The position numbers and the translations under genes are program-made. A model generated the notes under the pieces. The model worked only from the letters and a program-made list of their open reading frames with translations. It made no database searches and was not told the origin of the DNA. From positions 1-59,687 of the forward strand of contig NZ_JAILGZ010000127.1 in NCBI RefSeq assembly GCF_024696245.1: a stretch of DNA of 59,687 bases. Direction: 5' to 3'. Below are positions 35,122 to 42,509 of this stretch, in pieces (within the stretch, counting starts at the first letter, position 1; each line of letters opens with the position of its first letter). This DNA comes from Treponema sp. GTDB taxonomy: Bacteria; Spirochaetota; Spirochaetia; Treponematales; Treponemataceae.

Positions 35122-36366
35122 ATGAATAAAGCGATTGAAACTTTAAAAGAACGTGGATTTTTTAATCAGTGTACGGATCTTGATGCCCTTTCTGCAAAAA
35201 TGGATAAAGGACCTGTTGCATTTTATGTAGGATGTGATCCTACAGGTCAGAGCCTTCATATCGGACACATGGTACCATTCTTTGCCCTTAAATGGCTCCG
35301 TTCTTTTGGACATATTGGTGTTGCCCTTATTGGTGGTGGAACTGGAAGAATCGGTGACCCTTCCGGAAAAACAGAAATGCGCAAGATGCTGGATTATGAC
35401 CAGATTGATGCCAATGTAGAAAACATCAGAAAGCAGCTTGATAAGTTTATCGGCTTTGACGGAAAAACTGCATTTGCCGTAAATAACAAGGACTGGCTTG
35501 AAAACTTAAATTACATTGACTTCCTCAGGGATATTGGTTCCTGCTTCAGCGTAAACAAAATGCTTACTTTTGAAGAATACCGCCTTCGTCTTGAAAGGGG
35601 ACTTTCTTTCCTTGAATTTAACTACCAGCTTCTTCAGGCTTATGATTTCTTTATGCTTCATCAGAAGTATGGCATCTGCCTTCAGATTGGTGGTGCTGAC
35701 CAGTGGGGTAATATTACTGCCGGTGTAGACCTTATCCGCCGTAAGCTTGGTGGTACAACAGAACTTAATGAAGAACATCAGTCATTCGGTCTTACATTCC
35801 CTCTTATTATGCGTGCAGACGGTAAAAAGATGGGTAAAAGTGAAAAGGGAGCTATTTTCCTTGATCCAAGCCTTACTTCTGTGTATGACTTCTTCCAGTA
35901 CTGGCGCAATGTTCCTGATGCAGATGTTCGTAAATTCTTCCTTCTCTTTACTTTCCTTCCTGTAGCAGAAATCGACCAGATTCTTGCAGGTGATATTAAC
36001 GAAGCAAAAGCCCGTCTTGCATTTGAAGTTACTAAAGAGATTCACGGAGAAGAAGAAGCTGTAAGGGCAAGAGAAGGTGCTAAGGCTGCCTTTAGTGGTC
36101 AGGGAGATAAGTCTTCCATGCCTACAGTTGAACTTTCAAAAGCAGACGTAGAAAAGGGTATGGGAATCCTTAATCTCTTCTCTGCTGCTAAGCTTTGTTC
36201 TTCTAACGGAGAAGCCCGCCGCCTTGTTGAACAGGGTGGAGCTACTGTAAACGGTAATAAAATTACAGATGTAAAGGCTGTAATTACCCTGGCAGATTGT
36301 GATGCAGACGGTGAACTTACTTTAAAAGCAGGTAAGAAAAAGTTCTGCCGCATTGTTCTTAAATAG
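35122..36366 (+). CDS. tyrS: Tyrosyl-tRNA synthetase
   Basis: Class I synthetase charging tRNA-Tyr. 414 residues with the HIGH motif at 46-49 (DPTGQSLHIGH), a tyrosine-binding pocket motif LLQAYDFFML, GGADQWGNI, the KMSKS-type loop KMGKS at 236-240, and a C-terminal S4-like RNA-binding domain (about 345-414). ATG with an AGAGG Shine-Dalgarno. Monocistronic: its own promoter upstream and a strong terminator downstream. Confidence 0.97.
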   Translation: MNKAIETLKERGFFNQCTDLDALSAKMDKGPVAFYVGCDPTGQSLHIGHMVPFFALKWLRSFGHIGVALIGGGTGRIGDPSGKTEMRKMLDYDQIDANVENIRKQLDKFIGFDGKTAFAVNNKDWLENLNYIDFLRDIGSCFSVNKMLTFEEYRLRLERGLSFLEFNYQLLQAYDFFMLHQKYGICLQIGGADQWGNITAGVDLIRRKLGGTTELNEEHQSFGLTFPLIMRADGKKMGKSEKGAIFLDPSLTSVYDFFQYWRNVPDADVRKFFLLFTFLPVAEIDQILAGDINEAKARLAFEVTKEIHGEEEAVRAREGAKAAFSGQGDKSSMPTVELSKADVEKGMGILNLFSAAKLCSSNGEARRLVEQGGATVNGNKITDVKAVITLADCDADGELTLKAGKKKFCRIVLK

Positions 36367-36410
36367 ATTTGTTATTGCTGCAGCAATGCAGTGATAATGT
36401 AATAAAATAA

Positions 36411-36465
36411 AAAGCCCGGCATCCTTGAGTTATTAAAAACTTTACCGGTATGCCGGGCCTTTTTT
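36411..36465 (+). terminator. Rho-independent terminator of tyrS
   Basis: An AAGCCCGGCAT arm (36412-36422) pairs with ATGCCGGGCC-type sequence (36450-36459), followed by six T. The loop is unusually long (about 27 nt). Confidence 0.85.
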
Positions 36466-36491
36466 ATGTCTTCTTTTATAAGATATAAGAT

Positions 36492-36923
36492 TTACTTTTT
36501 AGATGACTTAAAGATTTTAGAAAAGAGTCTTTTTAGAAAATCCCCAAGCCTTATAAACAAATCACAAAGCCATTTAAGGATTTTCATAAGGAGGGAAGGG
36601 TTTCTTAAACGTTCAAGCCTTTTGTATCCTTCAATAAGTTCTTCGTCGGTAAATTCCTTACGCTGGTTGTTTTCTTCAATTTCCATTTCCAGCTGATGAA
36701 TCTTATCAACAGGAGAAGCAATCATTATGGCATGTATGCTTTCCCAGCCTATAGCTTTTGCTGCTTCAAGACGACGTTCCCCGGCAATAAGTTCGTAATT
36801 GGAATTTATTGTAATAGGGTTAAGCAGTCCAAAAGAACGGAGACTGTCTTTTAATGAAGACAAATCGCCTAAATCCTTTCTGACACGCTTTTTAACTTTG
36901 ATGTCGCTTATTTTAACCAGCAT
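36492..36923 (-). CDS. ParB-like CTPase-domain protein with amphipathic C-terminal tail
   Basis: 143 residues. The N-terminal part is a ParB/Spo0J N-domain with recognisable boxes: an NPITINSNYELIAGERR segment with GERR at 48-51, and ENNQRKEFTDEELIEGYKRL starting at 84, which matches the ParB CTP-binding box ENxxRxxL. The helix-turn-helix and dimerisation domains of chromosomal ParB are missing. Residues about 109-139 form instead a Lys/Arg- and Leu/Ile/Phe-rich amphipathic helix (LLMKILKWLCDLFIRLGDFL), suited to membrane binding. It lies 18 bases after PBP1a with a GGAGGG Shine-Dalgarno, so both are one operon. The function is unknown; it is unlikely to be the main partition ParB. Confidence 0.82.
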   Translation of the reverse strand: MLVKISDIKVKKRVRKDLGDLSSLKDSLRSFGLLNPITINSNYELIAGERRLEAAKAIGWESIHAIMIASPVDKIHQLEMEIEENNQRKEFTDEELIEGYKRLERLRNPSLLMKILKWLCDLFIRLGDFLKRLFSKIFKSSKK

Positions 36924-36941
36924 AGGCCCTCCATTTAGATT

Positions 36942-39539
36942 TTATTGTAAAAGCCAGTTATACATCAAGTCTGCATCTGCATCATCTTCAGAAGAATCTC
37001 CTGAATATGAAGAAGATATTTCATCAGAAGTAAGGTCATAGTTAAGGAAGTCAAGGTCATAGCCTAAATCTTCACCTGTTTCAAACTGGAACTGATAACC
37101 TGATCTCATTCCTTCAATCTGAAGTCTTGTAATTCCTATAAGGTTTGCAGAGTTATTTGTATGGTATGTACAAAGTTCTCCTGGTTCCGTTCCAACAAGA
37201 TAGTAGCCGGTAATTTTATTATCACCACATTCAGGTGTTATAAGACCGCCGCTTTTTGTACATACGTCTAATTTTACAACTCCGTCAGGTATTTCGTCAT
37301 TAAAGGCCTTCCATTTTAAGCCCTGGTGAATGTAATTCATAAAGTCACCCCAGGCTACACCGGCAAGGGTTGAACCTGTAAGTCTTAAACCCAGGGACTG
37401 CCCCGGTCTGTCAAATCCAAACCAGAATACTGATGTATAATAAGGTGTAAATCCTACTGTCCATGCATCGGCCCAGTTCTGGGTTGTACCGGTTTTACCT
37501 GCAGCAGGCATAAGGAAGCTTTGTCCTGTATCAGAGTCCGTAAACCTGAATTTGTTTCCGCTTCCTTTCTTTTCTTTAAGACAATAAGAGGTAGAATCCC
37601 AGCTTGAACCAAAGCGGAGAGTTCCTGAATCAACGGTCTGCTTAAGCATTTCCTGCATAATAAAGGCTGTCTGATGGGAAATAATCTGAGCTGAACTTCC
37701 CTTTGACTTAAGTTCAATCTTTGCATCCTTTTCCGGATTAAGGATAATGTTACCGTTCTGGTCTTCTACAGTCCTGATTGCAATAGGAACAACTTCATAA
37801 CCATTGTTGGCAATTGTAGAGAAGGCTTTAGCAACTTCTATAGGTCTGACTGAACATACACCAAGTCCAAGAGGATAAACAGGTTCAAAGTGTCTGTCTG
37901 CAAGTTCTTTCTGAGGAATGCCGTAAAGGGAACTTGTTCTGTCTATAGCTGCACTAAATCCAATTGCATCAAGTACTTTAAGTGAAGGTACGTTCATGGA
38001 GTGGGCCAGGGCATACCAGATTTCTACGTCTCCTTCCCACACACCCTTAAAGTCCTGAGGAATATAGGCAGAGCCGTCTTCCTTCTGGAATACAACAGGA
38101 GTATCACTTACGATGGTGCTCCAGGTAAACTGTCTTGAATCAATGGCTGCAGAATAATAAAGAGGCTTGATTGTAGAACCAGGCTGGAGTTTAGCCTGTA
38201 CAGCCCTGATAAACTGATTCTGCTTGTCATATTTGGAACCGCCTACAAGGGCATTGATGTAACCTGTAGAGTTCTGTAAAGAAATCATGGTTCCTTCTAT
38301 AGTAGTTTTTTCGTCGTTTTCACGGATAAGGGCATTGCCTTTTGTAACGATATTGGATTTAAGGTTTTCCATGCCGTTCATTAAGGCAAGAAGGTCAATA
38401 ACAGGGTTAATTTCTGTCCTGTACTTTTTTATAACAAGATTCTGGGCCCTCTGGTCATTAACGTGAAGGTCAGGAAGATTAAATACAAGCATACAGAGTT
38501 CAGAGAAAGGAGTGTACCTTTTAAATGCCTCCCTGTCTTTTGATGCCATAGTACTTTTGTACCTGTCATTGGCATATTTTATGTAGTCCTGCATTATCTG
38601 TTCAGCCTGTTTCTGATGGGACAGGTTAAGTGTTGTATTTACAACAAAACCTCCGGAATAAAGGTCATTGCTTCCGTAAAGCATTCCGCTTAATTCACGT
38701 CTTACATATTCACTGAACCATGGGGCTTCGTCTGTCCTTAAGTCGTAGGCAGATGTGCCTGTACGGGTATAGTCAAAGGAACCCCAGTATTCTTCAAAGG
38801 AATCTTCACTCTGCTGTTTTGTAATGTAACCTTCATCAATCATGGCATTAAGAACGCTTATCTGCCTTCTTTGAGCTCTGTTAGGATGTTCAAAAGGGTT
38901 ATAGTAAACTGGGTTTGACAGCTGAATTACAAGAATTGCTGCTTCTGCCGGGGTAATTTCCATCGGACCATGACCAAAGTAATATTTGCAGGCTGCGTTT
39001 ACACCGTATGTTCCGCCTCCAAAGTATATTTTGTTCATGTAAAGTTCCATGATTTCATTTTTAGAAAAGCGGCGTTCCATCTGAATGGCCCACCAGAGTT
39101 CCTTAAGCTTTCTTTTTGCAGAGATTTCAGTTCGGTCACAGTAAAGGGTTCCTGCAATCTGCTGGGTAAGGGTTGAACCTCCTCCTAAAGAAGAGTGGGT
39201 AAGTACACCAAAGACAGCACGGAAAAGGGCTTTTGTACTGAATCCAGGATGTTCATAAAAGATATGGTCTTCGCGGGTTATAAGGGCATCCTTCATAAGC
39301 TGTGGAAGGTCATCAAGAGCTATGATTTCCCTTTTTTCGTCACTGGAAAATTCCGTAATAAGTTCACCGTTTATATCAGTAATCCTTGTAGGAAGGGCTG
39401 TTTCAAATTCAGTAAAATTTTCAATATTTTCTATATTTTTAGTTGCAGACAGGGCAAGACCAAGCAGAGAACCTATAAGAATCGCATTAAAAAACGAAAG
39501 GAAAATAACTGCATAAGGCCATATTTTTCTTTTATTCAT
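36942..39539 (-). CDS. Class A penicillin-binding protein (PBP1a type)
   Basis: Bifunctional cell-wall synthase anchored by one N-terminal membrane helix (about 8-32). 865 residues. Glycosyltransferase domain with catalytic E90 (LITREDHIFYEHPGF) and GGSTLTQQIAG. Transpeptidase domain with S455-xx-K458 (GSTIK), SMN at 514-516 and KTGT at 682-685. All active-site motifs are intact. An acidic Ser/Asp tail (YSGDSSEDDADAD) closes the protein. No Shine-Dalgarno precedes the ATG; a well-spaced promoter ends 8 bases before it. Co-transcribed with the ParB-like gene. Confidence 0.95.
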   Translation of the reverse strand: MNKRKIWPYAVIFLSFFNAILIGSLLGLALSATKNIENIENFTEFETALPTRITDINGELITEFSSDEKREIIALDDLPQLMKDALITREDHIFYEHPGFSTKALFRAVFGVLTHSSLGGGSTLTQQIAGTLYCDRTEISAKRKLKELWWAIQMERRFSKNEIMELYMNKIYFGGGTYGVNAACKYYFGHGPMEITPAEAAILVIQLSNPVYYNPFEHPNRAQRRQISVLNAMIDEGYITKQQSEDSFEEYWGSFDYTRTGTSAYDLRTDEAPWFSEYVRRELSGMLYGSNDLYSGGFVVNTTLNLSHQKQAEQIMQDYIKYANDRYKSTMASKDREAFKRYTPFSELCMLVFNLPDLHVNDQRAQNLVIKKYRTEINPVIDLLALMNGMENLKSNIVTKGNALIRENDEKTTIEGTMISLQNSTGYINALVGGSKYDKQNQFIRAVQAKLQPGSTIKPLYYSAAIDSRQFTWSTIVSDTPVVFQKEDGSAYIPQDFKGVWEGDVEIWYALAHSMNVPSLKVLDAIGFSAAIDRTSSLYGIPQKELADRHFEPVYPLGLGVCSVRPIEVAKAFSTIANNGYEVVPIAIRTVEDQNGNIILNPEKDAKIELKSKGSSAQIISHQTAFIMQEMLKQTVDSGTLRFGSSWDSTSYCLKEKKGSGNKFRFTDSDTGQSFLMPAAGKTGTTQNWADAWTVGFTPYYTSVFWFGFDRPGQSLGLRLTGSTLAGVAWGDFMNYIHQGLKWKAFNDEIPDGVVKLDVCTKSGGLITPECGDNKITGYYLVGTEPGELCTYHTNNSANLIGITRLQIEGMRSGYQFQFETGEDLGYDLDFLNYDLTSDEISSSYSGDSSEDDADADLMYNWLLQ

Positions 39540-39547
39540 ATCAAAGT

Positions 39548-39576
39548 ATTTTAATGATAATCTGTCCTTTTATCAA
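39548..39576 (-). promoter_or_regulatory. Predicted leaderless promoter of the PBP1a gene
   Basis: On the minus strand TTGATA (39576-39571), a 17-base spacer and TAAAAT (39553-39548), then 8 bases to the ATG at 39539. The transcription start should fall at or within a base or two of the start codon. Confidence 0.55.
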
Positions 39577-39594
39577 TATTAAGACTGACAGGGC

Positions 39595-39624
39595 AAAAAA
39601 AAAGACCGGCTTAGATTAAGCCGG
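39595..39624 (-). terminator. Strong minus-strand terminator
   Basis: On the minus strand CCGGCTTA pairs with TAAGCCGG around a 3-nt loop, followed by TC and nine T (39603-39595). It ends the candidate RNA or the 3' UTR of the gene at 39788, just upstream of the PBP1a promoter. Confidence 0.85.
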
Positions 39625-39707
39625 CCAGTGCCACTTGTGGCGCTTCGGGTGCCAATGGGTGGGAGGGGATATATTGACACCCGACATTTTTATTATCGGC
39701 CATAAGT
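39595..39707 (-). ncRNA. Candidate small RNA or structured 3' UTR with C-rich loop
   Basis: Between two minus-strand genes lies a GC-rich island unlike its AT-rich flanks. On the minus strand it folds into a stem GGGTGTCAAT / ATTGGCACCC (one G-U) closing a 16-nt loop that contains UCCCCUCCC, then a small GCCAC / GTGGC hairpin, then the terminator with nine U. A possible promoter (TTGTAA, 16 bases, TAAAGT) at 39714-39741 predicts an RNA of about 112 nt. It matches no RNA family I recognise (not tmRNA, SRP RNA, RNase P or 6S). It could also be processed from the upstream mRNA. Confidence 0.45.
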
Positions 39708-39713
39708 CCTGAA

Positions 39714-39741
39714 ACTTTAATTTTTTTTGAAAAATTTACAA
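39714..39741 (-). promoter_or_regulatory. Possible promoter of the candidate small RNA
   Basis: On the minus strand TTGTAA (39741-39736), a 16-base spacer and TAAAGT (39719-39714). It is in an AT-rich stretch where chance matches are likely. Confidence 0.3.
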
Positions 39742-39787
39742 ATTCTGCTTGACAGGGCTAAGCAAGGATTAAAAAAGCTTAACAGAC

Positions 39788-40774
39788 TTATTCTTCTTCT
39801 GTTATGAGGGCATCCATATTTATAAGGAAGGTATAGCTTCTTCCATTTACGGCGGTAAAGTTCTTTATTATTTCATAGCCGCCCATCTGGAATTTTACAG
39901 TATGTTCCCCAACAGCCATTATTATGTCATGGCTGAAGTCTTCTATCTTTTCTTCGTCAATAAAGAGAATACTGCCTTCCGGTACTGCAATATGGAGCAG
40001 GGGTTTTATATCCTGAAATTCAACGGTAAGCTCTGTGGTTTTTGCAGGCTCAATGCTGATTGTACGCATTTCATTCCTGTAATAATCACTTACAATGCTT
40101 ACGTTATGCATTCCTGCTTCAAGAGTATAAAAATTCTTTACTGAAGGGCAGGGGGTTCCGTCTATAAATACCGAATAAGGAAGTTCTGCTGTATCCTGGG
40201 GAAAAATAACATTAAGGTGAAGCTTACCCGAATCCTTAAAAATAGGCCTTACGTAAAGTTCCACACTTCCCTGGAGAAGTTCCCTGCTGTTTTTATCTGT
40301 AGTAGACAGACGGAAAAATACATAACCGTCTTCTATAGATTGAAGTTTTTCTGACATGGCAGAAAGGGCATCTTTTTTAAGGCTGCTGTCTGAGTCAAAA
40401 GGTATCCTTATTGTAACTCCCAAAGAATTTCTGAGGGTGCCGCTAAGGGAAGGTGTGCCGCTGTAATCAAAACGGTCTTCTGATGGTACAGGCTTTACAC
40501 ATGAAAAAAGAGTCCAGCTGATATTCTGACTTATGGAAGCTGTTTCCTGAGGTACCTGAATATAAAGTTCCACTCCCTGCAGAAAGACTTTTGAAGAAGG
40601 CAGTTTTATGGTAAGTGCATCATTAACCCCCATAGAAATCTGCTTTCTTGAAGTGCCGTCTTCCAGGCTGAGACTGTGAGTTTTCTGAACCCTGAAGGAT
40701 TCACCTGAAGCTGAAAAAGATAAAAATGCAGCTGCAAGGAGAAGCCAGAGTTTTTTTAAATAAAAGCTCATCAT
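39788..40774 (-). CDS. Predicted periplasmic PEGA-like domain protein
   Basis: 328 residues with a signal peptide (KKLWLLLAAAFLSFSASG, cut before ESFRV). The mature part is beta-rich. The C-terminal half contains two PEGA-like repeats with the pattern of a small surface-binding fold: SVFIDGTPCPSV...LEAGMHNVSIVSD and SILFIDEEKIED...AVGEHTVKFQMGGYE. It probably binds envelope polymers or partners. I do not recognise the N-terminal part. Tandem ATGs (MM) open the gene, with TATAAA 6 bases before and no Shine-Dalgarno. It lies 92 bases downstream of the M23 peptidase gene on the same strand. Confidence 0.65.
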   Translation of the reverse strand: MMSFYLKKLWLLLAAAFLSFSASGESFRVQKTHSLSLEDGTSRKQISMGVNDALTIKLPSSKVFLQGVELYIQVPQETASISQNISWTLFSCVKPVPSEDRFDYSGTPSLSGTLRNSLGVTIRIPFDSDSSLKKDALSAMSEKLQSIEDGYVFFRLSTTDKNSRELLQGSVELYVRPIFKDSGKLHLNVIFPQDTAELPYSVFIDGTPCPSVKNFYTLEAGMHNVSIVSDYYRNEMRTISIEPAKTTELTVEFQDIKPLLHIAVPEGSILFIDEEKIEDFSHDIIMAVGEHTVKFQMGGYEIIKNFTAVNGRSYTFLINMDALITEEE

Positions 40775-40829
40775 TTAAAGTTTATAACGATAAAAAGAAA
40801 AATACTATATAAAACGGGATTTAAGGCGC

Positions 40830-40864
40830 TTTTTTGAAAAAAAATTTGCAAAAAATATAAAAAA
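40830..40864. other. Phased A-tracts, predicted curved DNA
   Basis: T6 at about 40830-40835 and A-tracts at 40837-40844, 40850-40855 and 40859-40864 repeat at roughly one helical turn. They lie between the M23 peptidase stop and the promoter region of the PEGA-like gene (gap 40775-40866) and may act as an upstream element. Confidence 0.35.
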
Positions 40865-40866
40865 TT

Positions 40867-41793
40867 TCAATCTTTTTCAGTGTTTTTAAGCTGATGAAGA
40901 TAATCTGAAGGATCCCTGCTTTTTCCCCCGTTGTGAATTTCAAAGTGAAGGTGAGGGCCTGTAGTAAGTCCTGTCAGACCTACTTCCCCGATTTTTTCTC
41001 CTCCGGATACCACCTGTCCTTCTGTAACATCAATTTTGCTCAGGTGGGCATAAAGGGTTTCAAGGGAATAATCATGGCTTACAACAATATAGGAACCATA
41101 AACTTCATCATTAGTAACTGCCTTTGTAACAATTCCGTTTTTACAGCTGAATACATGACTTCCTACAGGCGCTGCAAGGTCAATTCCTTCATGTTTTTTC
41201 CATTTTCCGCTTATCGGGCTGATTCTCATGCCATAGGATGAAGTAACTACAGCTTCTTCTAAGGGCAGCCTCATTCCGGAAATAAGAAAAAATGCCCTGG
41301 ATGAGGGAGACATTCTTTTACCTTCCAGAAACCAGTATTTTTGTCCGTTTATAGTGTAGGAAGGTGTTCTGGATGTAATGCTCTGGTTATATTCACTTCT
41401 TAAAAGTACTTCCAGGGAATTTGAAGGAGACTGGCTGATAAAAAGGCCGTTTATTGTTGGCAGAATCAGGCTTTTGCCTTCTATGTTTTGTTTTGCATCT
41501 ATAATTCCATTTGCAGTAGCCAGGGTTTCCTGCCTGAGCATACAGCGGGAAGATACAGTAAAGAGGGTATCTTTTTTTACGCAGGTATAAGTATAAAAGG
41601 ACATCTGACTGTCCCTGTCATTAAAAAAGGCTGTGTTGTTTTCTTCTATTTCTTCCTGATACTGTTTAAAAATAAGGTTTCTTGAAGAGAGCTCAGGTAT
41701 TTCTACATACTGCTGGGCCTGAGTCTTTATCAGGGGGAAAAGGAGGGTAAAGAGAAGTACTTTATATGAAAAAAAATTTTTTATTTTCTGCAT
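40867..41793 (-). CDS. M23-family (LytM-type) peptidoglycan endopeptidase
   Basis: 308 residues from the ATG at 41793, which has AGGGAAAG upstream and opens a proper signal peptide (NFFSYKVLLFTLLFPLIKTQAQ). A longer frame would put 47 unrelated residues first. The C-terminal M23 domain has the zinc ligands in GIRISPISG-like context: H and D of KHEGIDLAAP, and the HLHFEI motif, so it should be an active or zinc-binding enzyme cleaving peptide cross-bridges in the periplasm. The N-terminal ~150 residues resemble a LysM-less binding region. It overlaps the upstream membrane-protein gene by 13 bases. Confidence 0.88.
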   Translation of the reverse strand: MQKIKNFFSYKVLLFTLLFPLIKTQAQQYVEIPELSSRNLIFKQYQEEIEENNTAFFNDRDSQMSFYTYTCVKKDTLFTVSSRCMLRQETLATANGIIDAKQNIEGKSLILPTINGLFISQSPSNSLEVLLRSEYNQSITSRTPSYTINGQKYWFLEGKRMSPSSRAFFLISGMRLPLEEAVVTSSYGMRISPISGKWKKHEGIDLAAPVGSHVFSCKNGIVTKAVTNDEVYGSYIVVSHDYSLETLYAHLSKIDVTEGQVVSGGEKIGEVGLTGLTTGPHLHFEIHNGGKSRDPSDYLHQLKNTEKD

Positions 41794-41996
41794 ACTTTCC
41801 CTTTGATTTTTTTTATCAGGGGAATAATTACAGCAAGAGCTGCTGCACAAATTATTACTATTGAATAGCTGGATGGAGAGATAGAAGCCCATTTCCACAA
41901 GGGAAAAGCAATCGCTAAAGAAAGAAGGGCGCAAAGTAATATAAAAAAGAGGGCTGTTAAAAGTCCTGTAACTGTCTTTTTTATTGAATTAAACAT
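41781..41996 (-). CDS. Small membrane protein, two predicted helices
   Basis: 71 residues with two hydrophobic segments (about 10-33 and 43-61) and a positively charged end (LIKKIKGKVCRK), suggesting both termini in the cytoplasm. I recognise no family. Its last codons overlap the start of the M23 peptidase gene by 13 bases, implying translational coupling and perhaps a joint role at the envelope. The ATG is preceded by TATATT 6 bases upstream and no Shine-Dalgarno. Confidence 0.6.
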   Translation of the reverse strand: MFNSIKKTVTGLLTALFFILLCALLSLAIAFPLWKWASISPSSYSIVIICAAALAVIIPLIKKIKGKVCRK

Positions 41997-42060
41997 GCTT
42001 AAAATATAGCACCTGACTATGAAAAATAAAAGGTCTCTTTTTTTATAAGAAAGATTTTTA

Positions 42061-42151
42061 AATAAAAAAAATCAGCACCACTAAAATAAAAGGAAAACAT
42101 CTTTTGCCACTGGCATATTTTCCTTAAAAATTACTTTAGTCTGCTGATTTT
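42061..42151 (-). terminator. Long hairpin terminator of the ferredoxin transcript
   Basis: AAAATCAGCA (42068-42077) pairs perfectly with TGCTGATTTT (42142-42151). Inside are a partly paired ACTAAAA / TTTAGT section, GGAAAA / TTTTCC (42092-42097, 42118-42123) and an apical TGCC / GGCA. Read on the minus strand, eight T follow the stem. At about 88 nt it is far longer than a simple terminator. Confidence 0.65.
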
Positions 42152-42155
42152 CCTT

Positions 42156-42174
42156 TACCGCTATTTGTGCGGTA
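42156..42174 (-). repeat. Hairpin in the ferredoxin 3' UTR
   Basis: TACCGC (42156-42161) pairs with GCGGTA (42169-42174) around a 7-nt loop, directly before the long terminator hairpin in the minus-strand transcript. Confidence 0.5.
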
Positions 42175-42184
42175 CTATTACATA

Positions 42185-42205
42185 GAGTAACATTAAATGT
42201 TACTC
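42185..42205. repeat. 10-bp inverted repeat over the ferredoxin stop codon
   Basis: GAGTAACATT and AATGTTACTC are perfect complements around a single base. The repeat includes the last two codons and TAA of the ferredoxin gene. Confidence 0.55.
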
Positions 42206-42367
42206 AGTAATTGCTCCTACCGGGCAAACTGAAGCGCAGGAACCGCATGAAACGCATTTTTCTGCATCAATAGTTCTTTTATCTCCAGCTTCGCTGATTG
42301 CTTCTGAAGGGCATTCGCTTTCGCATGCACCACAGTTAATACATTCACTTCCGATTTTGTAAGCCAT
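42200..42367 (-). CDS. 2[4Fe-4S] ferredoxin (55 aa)
   Basis: A short electron-transfer protein of 55 residues. It carries two clostridial-type cluster motifs, CINCGACESECP and CVSCGSCASVCP, each CxxCxxCxxxCP, so it should hold two [4Fe-4S] clusters and pass electrons at low potential (for example with pyruvate:ferredoxin oxidoreductase or hydrogenase). ATG at 42367 with GAGG 7 bases upstream. A longer overlapping frame on the same strand (42217-42426) has no cysteine pattern and is rejected. The gene has its own promoter, under a large inverted repeat, and a structured 3' UTR. Confidence 0.95.
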   Translation of the reverse strand: MAYKIGSECINCGACESECPSEAISEAGDKRTIDAEKCVSCGSCASVCPVGAITE

Positions 42368-42397
42368 ATCCTAACCTCGCTTGTTATTGTTAAATAA

Positions 42398-42426
42398 AAT
42401 TTATCATATAATTTGCGAAATGACAA
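42398..42426 (-). promoter_or_regulatory. Predicted ferredoxin promoter
   Basis: On the minus strand TTGTCA (42426-42421), a 17-base spacer and TAAATT (42403-42398). The start is expected near 42391, giving a leader of about 24 nt that contains the GAGG Shine-Dalgarno. Confidence 0.55.
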
Positions 42427-42449
42427 TTATTATTTCGTTATATGATAAA
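42400..42449. repeat. Large inverted repeat covering the ferredoxin promoter
   Basis: TTTATCATATAA (42400-42411) is perfectly complementary to TTATATGATAAA (42438-42449), and inside it CGAAAT (42416-42421) pairs with ATTTCG (42432-42437). It overlaps the -35 box, the spacer and part of the -10 box, so it is a good operator candidate. A second small repeat, AATTAGC / GCTAATT, follows at 42451-42468 and may help end the upstream MBL gene. Confidence 0.6.
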
Positions 42450-42509
42450 GAATTAGCTAGTGCTAATTAAAGTTAGTTTAAACTTACATTAAGCTTCTGA
42501 TAATCTTCC

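Noticed and set aside
39674-39696. Plus-strand promoter TTGACA / TATTAT
   Set aside because: The spacer is only 11 bases, too short for a sigma-70 type promoter.
39595-39707. SRP RNA, tmRNA, 6S or RNase P RNA
   Set aside because: None of the conserved core sequences of these RNAs is present on either strand.
41794-41934. 47-residue extension of the M23 peptidase
   Set aside because: It overlaps another gene, lacks a ribosome site and hides the signal peptide that starts at 41793.
42217-42426. Minus-strand open frame of 69 codons over the ferredoxin region
   Set aside because: It is out of frame with the 55-residue ferredoxin, which has both CxxCxxCxxxCP motifs and a proper ribosome site.
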